Shown here piece after piece: positions 16,378 to 26,174 of a stretch of DNA of 64,000 bases (position 1 is the stretch's first letter; each line of letters begins with the position of its first letter). The notes beneath the pieces were generated by a model. That model had not been told where the DNA came from. It searched no databases and saw nothing but the letters and a program-made list of their open reading frames with translations. The stretch is from positions 100,495-164,494 of the forward strand of contig JAKOSN010000171.1 in the NCBI GenBank assembly GCA_029777335.1, written 5' to 3'. This stretch comes from Planctomycetota bacterium (GTDB lineage Bacteria > Planctomycetota > Planctomycetia > Gemmatales > Gemmataceae). Position numbers and translations under genes: made by a program.

Positions 16378-17913
16378 TCACGGGGCCTTCGGTGCTGGAC
16401 CGGAGGTGTTGCGCAGAAGACCGGAGAGCGACTGCAAATAGAGGTCGTCGTCGCTTGGGCCGGTCGCAGGTTTGGTGCCGGTTCCGCCAGGCTTCCCCAC
16501 CCCGCTGAAGAGGTCATCAAGATCGAGTCCCTTGCCGCCCCCCAGTTTTCCCTTCAGTTGTTCGAGTTTGTCCGCAGCCGCGATCAGGTCCCCCTTCTGA
16601 TAGGCATCCACCAGGGATTCGTAGAAGTCCACCACCGCATAGGCGGGGTCATCCTTCGCGACCAGTTCGTCGAGCAGCTTGCGTGTCTGGGTAATGCGCG
16701 CCCGGGCATCGGGAGCGATCGTGCCGTTGCGGAACCATTCGCGGCGCACCACCAGAAGCCAGTCATCGGCCAGGGCACGTTCCATGGTGAGGCGAAAGCC
16801 TGGCGAATACTCGAAGGTGAGATCGGGATCGTATTTGAAGGCGGCGGCATCGTTGTTCACCAACCGGGGCCCGCCCCACAAGGTGAACTTGTTCAACTTG
16901 CTCGCCCCATTGAAGGTATCGACGTAACAACCGCCTGCGAGGAAGAGTTTCTCCTTGTCTTTCGCGCTGTCGGCGCCCTTGCTGACCAGGTCGGACCAGA
17001 CCTGATCGTGCGCCTTGAGGTCCGCAGCCATCACCACCCATTCGGTCACGTTGTCGTGCATGTCATAAATGTTCCAGGCATTGGGCCGGGTGCGTCCCAC
17101 CTCCAGCAACTTGCCGACCCCGGCATCGAGGCGGGGCGGGGTTTTGAAGAGCTTGCTGTAATACTCGACCAGGATCTCGTTCACCTTGGGGCGTTCGGAG
17201 TCCTTCGCCTCCGCCGCCATCGTCAGGATCTGCTGCTGCAACAACTCGGGCGTTGTGCCCACCTCGCCTGGCTTGACCAGCGCCAGCCAGACTTCCTTGC
17301 ACTTCACCTGCGTGGGCACCGAGAGTTCGGCAAACGCCACGGTGGTGTTGAAGTGGGGCAGCGTTGTCCCGGCCCGGGCGGCGTACTGCCACTGGTAGTG
17401 GCTGGGGAGGCGAAACCTCCGGGTTTCCACGCTGGGAGTGGGGGATTTGCGGCGTTCCTCGTCGAAGCGTTCTTGCAACTTCTTGCAGAAGTTGACCGCG
17501 TCGCTGAGGTCGGCAAAAAACAGCGGATGCTGACTGTTGGGGTTGTCGAAGGCATCCACCATCCATTTGAGATCGGGATTCTTTTCTGCCTGCTTCTGCG
17601 CCAGCAGCTTCATCGGTGCCAGGGCCTTGTCCCCCATAAGCAGACGAAACTGGGCGATGGTAACTTCGGTTTCGCCCATGTAGAAGGGACGGATGGGGAC
17701 GGGTTTGGCGTTGGCGATTGGATTGCCTGGAGTGAGCATCCCAGCAGGACAAAAGCGAAACCGCAGTTGCATTGGTCCCGCCGCGCCCGGCACCGCGAGG
17801 ATGAACTCCTCGCCGGGAGCCGCCGCCGAGGCCGCACTCGCCCACCCCAGCAACAAGCCGCCCAGACACACCCAGCGCCAGAGAGCGCTGGGCAGAGAAA
17901 CGGGTCTGCTCAT
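16378..17913 (-). CDS. Secreted SUMF1 (FGE-sulfatase) domain protein
   Basis: A 511-residue protein with a signal peptide (Arg, hydrophobic core, cleavage near ASAAS-A). The FGE-like domain spans about residues 40-410: FRFCPAGMLTPGNP, FYMGETEVTIAQF, FRLPSHYQWQYAARAGT, NAWNIYDMHDNVTEWV and the terminal YSPGFRLTMER. The paired cysteines of true formylglycine-generating enzymes are not visible, so a binding or structural role is more likely. A helical, Gly-rich tail follows. ATG 17913 has GAGG upstream. It is the last gene of a six-gene envelope cluster, 34 nt after the ABC permease. Confidence 0.82.
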   Translation of the reverse strand: MSRPVSLPSALWRWVCLGGLLLGWASAASAAAPGEEFILAVPGAAGPMQLRFRFCPAGMLTPGNPIANAKPVPIRPFYMGETEVTIAQFRLLMGDKALAPMKLLAQKQAEKNPDLKWMVDAFDNPNSQHPLFFADLSDAVNFCKKLQERFDEERRKSPTPSVETRRFRLPSHYQWQYAARAGTTLPHFNTTVAFAELSVPTQVKCKEVWLALVKPGEVGTTPELLQQQILTMAAEAKDSERPKVNEILVEYYSKLFKTPPRLDAGVGKLLEVGRTRPNAWNIYDMHDNVTEWVVMAADLKAHDQVWSDLVSKGADSAKDKEKLFLAGGCYVDTFNGASKLNKFTLWGGPRLVNNDAAAFKYDPDLTFEYSPGFRLTMERALADDWLLVVRREWFRNGTIAPDARARITQTRKLLDELVAKDDPAYAVVDFYESLVDAYQKGDLIAAADKLEQLKGKLGGGKGLDLDDLFSGVGKPGGTGTKPATGPSDDDLYLQSLSGLLRNTSGPAPKAP

Positions 17914-17947
17914 GATGACCTCGGCGATCTCCAGGAACGGTTCAACA

Positions 17948-19843
17948 TTAACGGAAACGCCCTTCCACGATGGCATCGAACGGATCAAGCCGACTGGCTT
18001 TCCAGGCCGGGAGCAACGCGCCCAGGCCACAGCACACCAGCGCCCCGCCCAGAATGATCAGAAAGTCGGCCACGTACAGTTCCACCGCCACGACTGGCTT
18101 CCACGAGGCGAAGAAACTCCCGCTCGGCGGCGGCCAGGCCAGAGCCAGCGAGAGCAGATACCCCGCCCCCGCACTCAGCCCGGCAGCCAGAATGCCGATC
18201 ACTGCAGCACGGATAAAAATGGTCATGAAAATCCCCGCGCGTGACATCCCCATGACACGGAGAATGCCGATGGTTCCTCTTTTGCGATCGGTGGAGTCCA
18301 GAAGAACGCTGAAGACCGTCACCACGCCAAAGAGGAACACCCCCGTCCCCACGACCAGCACCAGCAGTTGCAGCGAGCGATCCTGGTCGTGAATCTCGGT
18401 GATGCGGGCGGTCTCGGACATCACCGCGAACTTCAGATTGTTGAGCGCCTCGACCACGGCGGGGATATCATCAATCGACTGTGCATAGAGCCGGGCCTTG
18501 TCGTACAGGGGAGGATCGGGAATCGCCACAAACAACTGCGTGAGCGGATCGAAATCGACCATCCCCGCCCGATGAGCTGCCAGCCACGCGGTCACGTTGG
18601 CCGGGACCACCGCAATCGCTCGCCCCCGGTCCTCGGCGGGAACCGTGCTGCGCGACAGAACCTTCAGCGAGACCTCGCCCTGGCGCAGCGGCCATTTCAG
18701 CGTCTCGGCGCCGTTGAATCCACCAGGATGCGCGACGCGGACGCTCATCGGTTCGTCGTCGTAAGTACAGGGGAGAGCGGGATCGCGAAAGTACTCCCGC
18801 AGCCAGGTGCGTTTGGGAAGCGACAGGCCCACCATCAGCCAGGGTTTGCCCTCAATCTCGCCACTGGCAACCTCGTTCCATGGCACCACCACATCGTCGG
18901 CCGCCGTGGACTGACTCAGTTCCGAGGGCGACAGGATCAGGGCGCGCCTGCGATCGGTTTTCGAGGCCGACGTGGATAGCTCATACACGCGCAGATTCTC
19001 GCGTTTGTCGGGTTTGAGCAGCAGAGTGAGCGCCTCGGGTAACTGCGTGGTGCGATCTTCAATGACCAGGCCGCGTTCCTTCAGTTGCTCCCGATCGTCC
19101 GCGGTCAGGTCGCTGCTCTTTTCGCAAAAGACGAGATAACTGCTATAGGCATCGCGCGCGGAGGTTTTGGCCGCGGGCCAGCCATAGTCCGCCACGCGAT
19201 AACCGCGGATGTATTGCTCAAAGCGATCGAGAACGTTGACATCCAGATAACCAATCATCGCCCGGGCATTATCCGTGGGGATCACCGATAGCACCTTGAG
19301 ATCGAGGGTGACCGACTCGGGTTTCTCGCCCTTTTCGCGAGTCAACACGACCTGCACGGAGTCGCCCGGCTTGACGTCGAGTTGCGTGGCGAGCGGATGG
19401 GCGAGCACCACCCCTTTCTCATCGGGTTGCGGTAAGGTGGCTCCGAGTTGTTGCAGAAGCGGATCGCCCTGGCGGGTGGAGTAAAGGGTGGCGGAACTGA
19501 CGGTGCGCGCCTCGCCCCTGGCGGGCTGACTGCGGAGTGCCACCACCCGCTGCGTTTCCGGGATGATCAACTGAACCGCCGGGAGGTCGGTCTGCAAACT
19601 CGCGATGCGCGCGGGTGTCATCAATTCGCCCTTCTGAGCCGACCAGAACATCACCTGGCGCCCAGTGGGTGAGGTCAGCAGTTCCTTGCGCAGGTTGGCG
19701 ACATGCCCGCGTTTCAGCCCCAGCAGGAGCAGGATCGGCAGACAGATGCCCGCAACGATGATCACATGGTGCTGCGTGGTGGACCACAGCCGGACCAGAT
19801 CCAGAACGCCCAGACGAACATAATAGAACCAGCGTGTGATCAT
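17948..19843 (-). CDS. ABC transporter permease, FtsX/MacB-like
   Basis: A 631-residue inner-membrane protein with MacB/LolC-type topology. There is one helix at about residues 25-45 (HHVIIVAGICLPILLLLG), a large periplasmic domain of about 450 residues, then three C-terminal helices (around LQLLVLVVGTGVFLFGVVTV, AAVIGILAAGLSAGAGYLL and DFLIILGGALVCCGLGALLP) ending in KASRLDPFDAI, the FtsX signature end. Its ATG overlaps the stop of the ATPase gene by 4 nt (ATGA), so the two are translationally coupled. Such permeases pass ATP-driven conformational change to periplasmic partners; the neighbouring vWA, TPR and SUMF1 proteins are candidates. Confidence 0.9.
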   Translation of the reverse strand: MITRWFYYVRLGVLDLVRLWSTTQHHVIIVAGICLPILLLLGLKRGHVANLRKELLTSPTGRQVMFWSAQKGELMTPARIASLQTDLPAVQLIIPETQRVVALRSQPARGEARTVSSATLYSTRQGDPLLQQLGATLPQPDEKGVVLAHPLATQLDVKPGDSVQVVLTREKGEKPESVTLDLKVLSVIPTDNARAMIGYLDVNVLDRFEQYIRGYRVADYGWPAAKTSARDAYSSYLVFCEKSSDLTADDREQLKERGLVIEDRTTQLPEALTLLLKPDKRENLRVYELSTSASKTDRRRALILSPSELSQSTAADDVVVPWNEVASGEIEGKPWLMVGLSLPKRTWLREYFRDPALPCTYDDEPMSVRVAHPGGFNGAETLKWPLRQGEVSLKVLSRSTVPAEDRGRAIAVVPANVTAWLAAHRAGMVDFDPLTQLFVAIPDPPLYDKARLYAQSIDDIPAVVEALNNLKFAVMSETARITEIHDQDRSLQLLVLVVGTGVFLFGVVTVFSVLLDSTDRKRGTIGILRVMGMSRAGIFMTIFIRAAVIGILAAGLSAGAGYLLSLALAWPPPSGSFFASWKPVVAVELYVADFLIILGGALVCCGLGALLPAWKASRLDPFDAIVEGRFR

Positions 19844-20928
19844 ACGCTCGGCTCCTCTCGCGGTTCGGCGTTTTCCTGCGCGGGAGCCGTGGAGAGGTCG
19901 TTTTCACCTGGCTCCGGTTCGCTGGCAACTTTCGGCTCCTCGGTCGGTGGAGTCACTGGGGGCGTGGCAGGATCTGCCGCGGTGAAAACCGGCGCTTCCT
20001 CCGGCAGGGTGAGGGAATCTTCGGGCGGATGCGGCTCGGGAGGCGGGGGCAGCGGTGATTCTGCGACTGATACCGTCACGCGCCCGTTGCCACAGGTCGC
20101 CTGGTTGGGTTCGAGGGCGACCACCTCCCCCGCAGATTCTCCCTTGACCGGAGCCATGCGCACGATCATATCGGCAAAGGCACAGGCGAGTTCCTCGTCA
20201 TGAGTGATCATGATGGTGGCGCCATGGGCCTCGGTGGAGGTCTGCAGTGCGCGCAGTTGCTCCAAAGCTCCCCAGGCCAGTTCGCGATTGAGTGCCGCGG
20301 TGGGTTCATCGACAAACACCAGCGTGGGATGGTGGGCAATGGCTCGCGCCAGGGCCACACGCTGATACTCGCCGCCCGACAGCTTGTTCACGCGCGAATA
20401 CTCCAGGCGGGAACCCGAGCGAGCAGTTTCTCCATTCGTTGTGGGACGCCGTAGCTGGAAGGCATCGAGCAATTCCTGGACGCGTTGCCAGCAGGCGGCA
20501 CCGGTGATCCCATTCAGGCGCAGAGGGACAGCGATATTCTCACGCACCGTGAGCGCGGGCAACAGTTCCCCACTCTGCAGGGCGAAGCCAATTTGTTCCC
20601 GGCGCAATTGTTCGATGGTGCGGCGCTGTTTCTGCAGCAGGATCTCCTTGAGATCATATTCGAAAATGTCGCCTCCGGTGCGGCGGGGGCGCATCCGAAA
20701 ACGCGCCAGTTTCTCGGGATGCGAGGGGTGACGCAGCATGCCCAGAATGGTGAGCAGGGTGGTTTTGCCACACCCGCTCGGGCCAAGTAGCGCCACCACG
20801 CTCCCCCGCTGAATGCTCAGCCGTTGCCGCACGTGGACGACGAACCGCTCGCCCCGCGCGGGATCGTAGAGATGCTGTTCGAGACCCTCGATCTCGAGAA
20901 CCGGATCATCGTGGGAGAGGTGGTTCAT
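19840..20928 (-). CDS. ABC transporter ATP-binding protein (MacB/LolD-like) with long Pro/Glu-rich tail
   Basis: A 362-residue ATPase. Walker A is GPSGCGKTT, the signature is LSGGEYQRVALARA, Walker B is LVFVDEPTAAL and the switch His is in MITHDEE. The nucleotide-binding domain ends near residue 255. It is followed by about 100 residues of Pro/Glu-rich low-complexity sequence, absent from typical LolD proteins. An insertion of about 30 residues after Walker A (around FRMRPRRTGGDIFEYDL) is also unusual. ATG 20928 was chosen as the start of recognisable sequence. It pairs with the downstream permease through a 4-nt overlap. Confidence 0.92.
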   Translation of the reverse strand: MNHLSHDDPVLEIEGLEQHLYDPARGERFVVHVRQRLSIQRGSVVALLGPSGCGKTTLLTILGMLRHPSHPEKLARFRMRPRRTGGDIFEYDLKEILLQKQRRTIEQLRREQIGFALQSGELLPALTVRENIAVPLRLNGITGAACWQRVQELLDAFQLRRPTTNGETARSGSRLEYSRVNKLSGGEYQRVALARAIAHHPTLVFVDEPTAALNRELAWGALEQLRALQTSTEAHGATIMITHDEELACAFADMIVRMAPVKGESAGEVVALEPNQATCGNGRVTVSVAESPLPPPPEPHPPEDSLTLPEEAPVFTAADPATPPVTPPTEEPKVASEPEPGENDLSTAPAQENAEPREEPSV

Positions 20929-21042
20929 AAGATTGGTTATGCGCGGCCCGTGTCGGAGGATGGCGAGGCTCTGAAGGTTGTCTCGCCGTGCCGTCCCGAG
21001 CATCCCCTCGCGACAGCACGGCGAGAACCAGGCGAGTCACAC

Positions 21043-23181
21043 TCACGGCAGTTCGTTCAAACGGAGGAAGGTGAACTTCTCGTTCACCGCCTTGTCCGAC
21101 AACGTCAGCCAGTCCGCACGGCTGTCGAGCAGGTCATCAATGCGCTTGATGGCTGTCTCCAGCCGGGCCAGCCACTGCGTGAAGGCGTCCGAGGTCATCA
21201 AAGCCAGGTCGGCGGCACTGGTGTTGAGGGCGGCGGTGCGCAGCGGCAGATCGGAGACGACCTCTTTCAGTTTGACATCGGCTGTGATCGCCTGCCCGGC
21301 GCTGGTCTCGGCCAGGATCTGTTTGAGATCGTTCAGAATGGCGCTCACATCCTGGCGATCGGCCTTCGCCACCCGGCCCTTGAACTTGGTGTGGAGGGCA
21401 TCGAGGGTGCTGCGCAGATGTTTCAGCTCCTTCTGCGAAACGAGCACTTTCTTGTGCGCCACTTCACGCCCGCGCAGGTCGCGCACCTGGGCCGTTCCCA
21501 CCAGCGTCGGCTGATCCTTGAACTTCTCTGCGGCGGCTCCCACCAGGGTGTAGAGCGGCTGCGAAATGGGGTTCTTCGTGGGCGCGGGGAGTTCGCCCTT
21601 TTCGCGCACACTCACCAGTGCCTTGAACGAATCACGCAGTTTGCCGGCGATCTCCACCGAGGCCTTGCGAATGCTCTCGGAGTTTGGCTCGACCTCGATA
21701 AACACGCCGTCGGCCTCGCCGCCGTTCCGGGAGATGTCCTTGTACTGCGACAGCGCCAGGTCGGCCTGCTGCTTGATCAGCTGGTACGCGAATGCCTTGG
21801 CCAGCAAATCCACCACGGTGTCCTTGTCGTTGTTATACTTGGCCAGCAGCGCCTGCACTTCGGTCTTCAGTTCGGCCTCGTTGTTCATGACCAGCTTTTC
21901 CGACACCTTGATGAAGTCGGCAAACTCGGTCGCCTTTCCCGGAGGCGGCGCTGCAGGCTGCTTGGAAAGCCGCATGGCGTGGAACGTCTTGGCCGTGCGC
22001 GCGCGTGAATCCGTTCCGCCCTGAGGCCGGGCTCGCCCGATCAACTGCGGAATGCTCAGACCCGAACTGTTGTACCCACGCGGAAAGAGTTCATCGACGA
22101 TCTTGGTCAGCTGGTTTCCTGGTCCCTTGGTGAACTGGCTGACATTCTTTCCCTTGGGATTGAGCTGGCAACTGGCCTTCCCCACGAGAATGATGTGCTT
22201 GACGCTGTTGCTCGTCCAGGTAGGTCGCGTGACGGCGGTATTTAACCCGGCCAGCACGTCGTCGGGGAAGTCATCACCGGTCATCGTCGCGGAGACAGTG
22301 TTGAGTTTTCGCAAAAAGAGATCCGGATCCTCCGTGAGATCGCACACCAGGTTGCTGGCGTACTTCGCCTTGGCGGTGTTGTCCTGGTACTCGACAATCC
22401 CCAGCCGCACGGCCCCCTTCAACTCCTTGGTGTTCTGAATCTCCTTGACCTGTTCGCGAATCAACTCCTTGAGAGATTCGAGAAGTTCCTTGCCATCGTA
22501 CTTGTCGAGCATGAAATCGGTCGTTTCAATGACGAACACGATCTCCAGCTTGACATCGCGCAGCTCATTGCGTTCCTTGGCAATCGTCCCCCCCTGACCG
22601 AGGGCCTGGACGTTCCCCGCATAGACGATGACCGGATACGCGGTATCGTCCCCCTTATCTTCCCTGGGCGATTTGTGGATCAACGCATAACGCCGTTTGC
22701 CCTCGGGGGTGGCATTTTGTTTGGCGGGTTCCAACCCTGGCCCCAGATCAACACTGAATGCTCGATCGGCCTGCGGTTCGATCGGATCAAGGATGAAACG
22801 GGTGTTCCACGATTTGACATCCTTCTCCGGAATCCACCCCAGCGGGACGCCCTCGGAGGTGCCCACGCGGACCTTGTTGTTCACCACCTTGTCCCCGTTA
22901 TCCGCCTTCAGGCGAAAGAAGATGGCAAACGGCTCAATTGGATCCCCCTGCTCCTCAGGCGTTCTGGAGAGCGTGGCCCGCGCGCTGACCACCACCACTT
23001 TCTCATAAAGGCTGGTTTCCTTCCCCCGGTCATCCACGGCCCGGATGAGCAATTTCTGGTCGGCACGCAGGAGGGCCGGCCAGAGTAAAGCGCAACCGAA
23101 CACGAGCACGGCACGGGGCAAGTGGTTTTGGCAGGATTTTGCAAGCGATCGAACGATCCCTGACCGCTGGGGCAAAGACAT
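21043..23181 (-). CDS. Secreted protein with SH3-like and von Willebrand A-like domains
   Basis: A 712-residue protein with a signal peptide (hydrophobic core about residues 23-38, cleavage near LLRA-DQ). A GW-containing SH3-like segment (VGTSEGVPLGWIPEKDV, about 106-122) precedes a vWA-like domain from about 211. The first vWA strand reads LEIVFVIETTDF, so the MIDAS DxSxS is degenerate (Glu, Thr, Phe) and metal binding is doubtful. The C-terminal half is helical and coiled-coil-like. GGAGG is 8 nt before the ATG. Its position directly upstream of the ABC ATPase/permease pair suggests a periplasmic partner. No named family is recognised beyond these domains. Confidence 0.78.
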   Translation of the reverse strand: MSLPQRSGIVRSLAKSCQNHLPRAVLVFGCALLWPALLRADQKLLIRAVDDRGKETSLYEKVVVVSARATLSRTPEEQGDPIEPFAIFFRLKADNGDKVVNNKVRVGTSEGVPLGWIPEKDVKSWNTRFILDPIEPQADRAFSVDLGPGLEPAKQNATPEGKRRYALIHKSPREDKGDDTAYPVIVYAGNVQALGQGGTIAKERNELRDVKLEIVFVIETTDFMLDKYDGKELLESLKELIREQVKEIQNTKELKGAVRLGIVEYQDNTAKAKYASNLVCDLTEDPDLFLRKLNTVSATMTGDDFPDDVLAGLNTAVTRPTWTSNSVKHIILVGKASCQLNPKGKNVSQFTKGPGNQLTKIVDELFPRGYNSSGLSIPQLIGRARPQGGTDSRARTAKTFHAMRLSKQPAAPPPGKATEFADFIKVSEKLVMNNEAELKTEVQALLAKYNNDKDTVVDLLAKAFAYQLIKQQADLALSQYKDISRNGGEADGVFIEVEPNSESIRKASVEIAGKLRDSFKALVSVREKGELPAPTKNPISQPLYTLVGAAAEKFKDQPTLVGTAQVRDLRGREVAHKKVLVSQKELKHLRSTLDALHTKFKGRVAKADRQDVSAILNDLKQILAETSAGQAITADVKLKEVVSDLPLRTAALNTSAADLALMTSDAFTQWLARLETAIKRIDDLLDSRADWLTLSDKAVNEKFTFLRLNELP

Positions 23182-23237
23182 CGCGGGGTCCTCCAGTGTA
23201 GCTACCGTCGCATTCCGAAGCCTGGGATTATCACACC

Positions 23238-23267
23238 ACTATGATCGATGCAGGCCGCCCGTGTCAA
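23238..23267 (-). promoter_or_regulatory. Candidate promoter for the vWA-ABC-SUMF1 genes
   Basis: On the minus strand TTGACA (23267-23262), an 18-base spacer and CATAGT (23243-23238, 4 of 6) lie about 57 bases before the ATG at 23181. An alternative -10, TGATAAT, follows just downstream. Sequence match only. Confidence 0.4.
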
Positions 23268-23312
23268 TCGTCTGGGACAGACAACGTTGGTTCCCCGAGC
23301 GGCTCTCTTTTC

Positions 23313-26120
23313 TCAAGGTTGGCTCAGGGCGGTCAACACAGCGAGACGGGATTCCGCCTTGATGCGATCCGCCTCGTTAGGAGCCGCCTGCAGGGCTTTC
23401 TTGTAGGCATCGACGGCCTCGGCCTGGTGGCCAAGGCGCTCATGCAGATCCCCCAGGGTCAGGTAGCTTTTGGCATCCTTGAAACGGCCGGCCTGTTGTT
23501 CCTGCTGCGCCTGCTTCAAAGCAGCGGTCAACTGCGTTTGGCCGCCGCCCTCGGCCAGTTCAGCCTCGTCGATCTGGCAGTAAATCAACTCATTGCGCAG
23601 CACCTGGGAATCGGGATGACGGCGCATCCCCTCGTTGAGAAGCTGGGTGGCCTCCGCGATGCGGAACTCCCGGCGCAACTTCTGGGCAGCGGTGACATAA
23701 CTGAGAGGATCGGTAAGCCGTTCCCTCGCCTTGCTATTGAGAGCGACGATTTGCGGATAGCGATCCCGGAGCAGGGCGGATTGTTGCAGCAATTTTTCGG
23801 TTTGCTTCTGTGCGGCCAGCGCCTGAGCCAGCATCTCGCGCGCTGCGGCATTGCCCGCCTCGAACTTCGCCACCGCGTATTCTTCCAGGGCCAGCCCCAG
23901 ACCATAGCAGGCGAGTGGTTCGGTGGCGGACTCGACAGCCTTCTTCATCTGGGCGGCCGTCAAGGTGGACAGCTGGCTGGCATCGATTTCCGGCAGGGCG
24001 GGCCGCAAGGCTTCCAGCAGGGCCTGGTCATACTGCTTGCCGGCGATCAGCGTGAGGACGGCCATCGTCCGGGCGCGCACCATCAGAGCCGCCCGGGCAT
24101 CGGCCTCGCGCTTGTCGAGGAGTTTCGCCGCATCGATCATGGGTGTTTGACCGGGGCCGGTTGACTCGACCTGTTTTAACGCGTTCCCCATCAACTTGGC
24201 GGCCGCCTCGGCTTCCCCCAGTCGAATGGCGACCGCTCCCTCCACAAAATGCGCCATCAGGTCGCGAAGCTGGCGTTCCTCGACCGCCAACTTGATCGCC
24301 TGATTCTCGGGACGCGACAGCATGGCGGCGAGCAAAGGCGAACCAAACAGTTTGACGGCCGAGCGACTGAAAGGCAACCGAGCCTGGACATCGGCCGCAG
24401 CGGCAAAGGCGGTCATCGCCTCATCGCGATAGGCGGGGAGATAACGCACCGCGAGAAACCCCTGAGCCAGACGAGCCGCCACGAGGGCCTCCCGCAGAGG
24501 AATCTGGTCGGCGGGTTTGGCGGCATCAATCTGCCGCTGCAACTCCGTGACCACCACCGGCAACCCCTGGAAGAGTTTCTTTCCCTCGTCGTCGGCGAGT
24601 TTTGGATCGAGGATGGTGGCGTAGGCAAGACTCAAGGCCTGGTACGCCCTGGCGGTCTGAACCGCGGGTTGGTCGCCAGCCAGCTGCACGGCCCTGGCCA
24701 GAAGCTGGCGCGCCTCACGCAGCTGATCACTCAGAGCGGTCCGCTCACGGGGCGTGACCTTCTCCACCCCCTGGCGTGACATTCGCTCCCAGGCATCCAG
24801 GAGTTCCACGCGAGCACGAACCTGGACGCTGTTCAGATCCTCCTTGAGAAGCTGGGCAGCCATCCCGCGCCTGAGCAAACCGCGAACGGCAGCGAGATCA
24901 AGACCAGCGCGCATCTCATCCTCCGCCCGGGTTAAAAGCAACGCCGGCACCCGGTGCACCTGCATCCCCTCCTTGAGCAAGAGAGCCCCCTGCGCGGGCG
25001 AGCCGGCAAAGGTCAGCTGGGCAGCCGCATCGAGATACCCTTGTGGGCTGCTCATCTGAGCCAGACGCATCTTGACCTCGTTCTCCATCAGCTTGCCGGT
25101 CGCGGGTTCCTTCGCCAGTTGTTGCTGAGCTTTCTCCAGGTTGGCCTTCGCCTCGGCAAAGAACGGCGCGGCTTTTTGATGGCCGGCGGCATCGACCGAA
25201 TCCGCCGCCGTCAGCATCAAGCCGAGTTCACGTTGACTCATCCCGCGCACATAGTACGCCAGCAGACTGGCGCCCTGCGGCACCTTGAGCACCTCGGCCG
25301 CCAGTTGACTCGCCTCCTCAAGTTGCTTCTGCTCTGGTTTGGCAGGATCGACCATCGCCAGCCGGTAGGCCATCAGCGCCTGCAACGACTGGAAGTGCGT
25401 CACCATGTCGTTGACCACCGGGGCCGTCACCTCGGTGATCAGCTTCAACTCGGTTTGATCCGCGGCGTCCAGTCTGGGTTCATCCTTGAAGAGGTAATAG
25501 TCACGTCGCTTGGCAACGATCTCGCGCAGCTTTTTCAGATTCTCGGTAACGCCCACGCTGGTCTTGCGGACCGCGGCATAATCACCCAGAAGGAACTGCG
25601 TGTTCATCGCCGCGATCTGTCCGGTGAGCTCGCGATAACTGGTGGCCAGTTCCCGCAGTTGTTTGAGGCGTTCGAGTTCCTGTTCCCGCGTCAGTTTTTG
25701 CTTCTGCGCGGCCTGAGCCTGGCGTAGTCGAGCCACGTCCAGACGCATGGTTAGGGCGGCATTGCGCGACAGTTCCCGCTCCAGTTCGGGCTTGCCCCCC
25801 AGATCCCTGGAGATGGCATCCAGTTCCTTCAATCCTTTTTCGAGGGCGTCACTCGATTCGCTGGTGAGTGACAGCGCTGGATCAGCAGCGAGTTCGCCCA
25901 GCAAGAGGAGCCAGCTCATGTGGCGCACCCGTTCCTTGATGTCGTTGGGGTTCGCGGCTGTGCTCTTCTGGGCCGCCTGGAGTTGCTTGTACGCCTGGAC
26001 GACCTGCTCGCTCGCGGTTGGCGGCGGAGGCGTTTTGGGAGGCGGTTGCTCGGCAAACGTCGGCGCGAGCAGGCAGGCGCACCAAACGACGACGGCCAGG
26101 ACGGAGTGATGGCGGCACAT
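23313..26120 (-). CDS. Large secreted TPR/helical-repeat protein
   Basis: A 935-residue protein with a signal peptide (cleavage near TFA-EQ), a short Pro-rich linker, then almost continuous amphipathic helices. Ala/Leu/Gln-rich repeats resemble TPRs (for example EARQLLARAVQLAGDQPAVQ and DAKSYLTLGDLHERLGHQAE near the C-terminus). No catalytic motif is visible. ATG 26120 has GGGAG 10 nt upstream and is chosen over a start 16 codons earlier because it leaves a clean signal peptide. A role as a scaffold for envelope complexes is inferred from repeats and from adjacency to the vWA and ABC genes. Confidence 0.8.
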   Translation of the reverse strand: MCRHHSVLAVVVWCACLLAPTFAEQPPPKTPPPPTASEQVVQAYKQLQAAQKSTAANPNDIKERVRHMSWLLLLGELAADPALSLTSESSDALEKGLKELDAISRDLGGKPELERELSRNAALTMRLDVARLRQAQAAQKQKLTREQELERLKQLRELATSYRELTGQIAAMNTQFLLGDYAAVRKTSVGVTENLKKLREIVAKRRDYYLFKDEPRLDAADQTELKLITEVTAPVVNDMVTHFQSLQALMAYRLAMVDPAKPEQKQLEEASQLAAEVLKVPQGASLLAYYVRGMSQRELGLMLTAADSVDAAGHQKAAPFFAEAKANLEKAQQQLAKEPATGKLMENEVKMRLAQMSSPQGYLDAAAQLTFAGSPAQGALLLKEGMQVHRVPALLLTRAEDEMRAGLDLAAVRGLLRRGMAAQLLKEDLNSVQVRARVELLDAWERMSRQGVEKVTPRERTALSDQLREARQLLARAVQLAGDQPAVQTARAYQALSLAYATILDPKLADDEGKKLFQGLPVVVTELQRQIDAAKPADQIPLREALVAARLAQGFLAVRYLPAYRDEAMTAFAAAADVQARLPFSRSAVKLFGSPLLAAMLSRPENQAIKLAVEERQLRDLMAHFVEGAVAIRLGEAEAAAKLMGNALKQVESTGPGQTPMIDAAKLLDKREADARAALMVRARTMAVLTLIAGKQYDQALLEALRPALPEIDASQLSTLTAAQMKKAVESATEPLACYGLGLALEEYAVAKFEAGNAAAREMLAQALAAQKQTEKLLQQSALLRDRYPQIVALNSKARERLTDPLSYVTAAQKLRREFRIAEATQLLNEGMRRHPDSQVLRNELIYCQIDEAELAEGGGQTQLTAALKQAQQEQQAGRFKDAKSYLTLGDLHERLGHQAEAVDAYKKALQAAPNEADRIKAESRLAVLTALSQP

Positions 26121-26174
26121 GCGGCGAGACTCCCAGGAGCAACAGAGTAAGAGGCGAGGGAATGTCAAACCGGA

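Noticed and set aside
20824..22008. 394-codon plus-strand frame opposite the vWA and ATPase genes
   Set aside because: It spans two real minus-strand genes with signal peptide or Walker motifs and lacks protein-like features.
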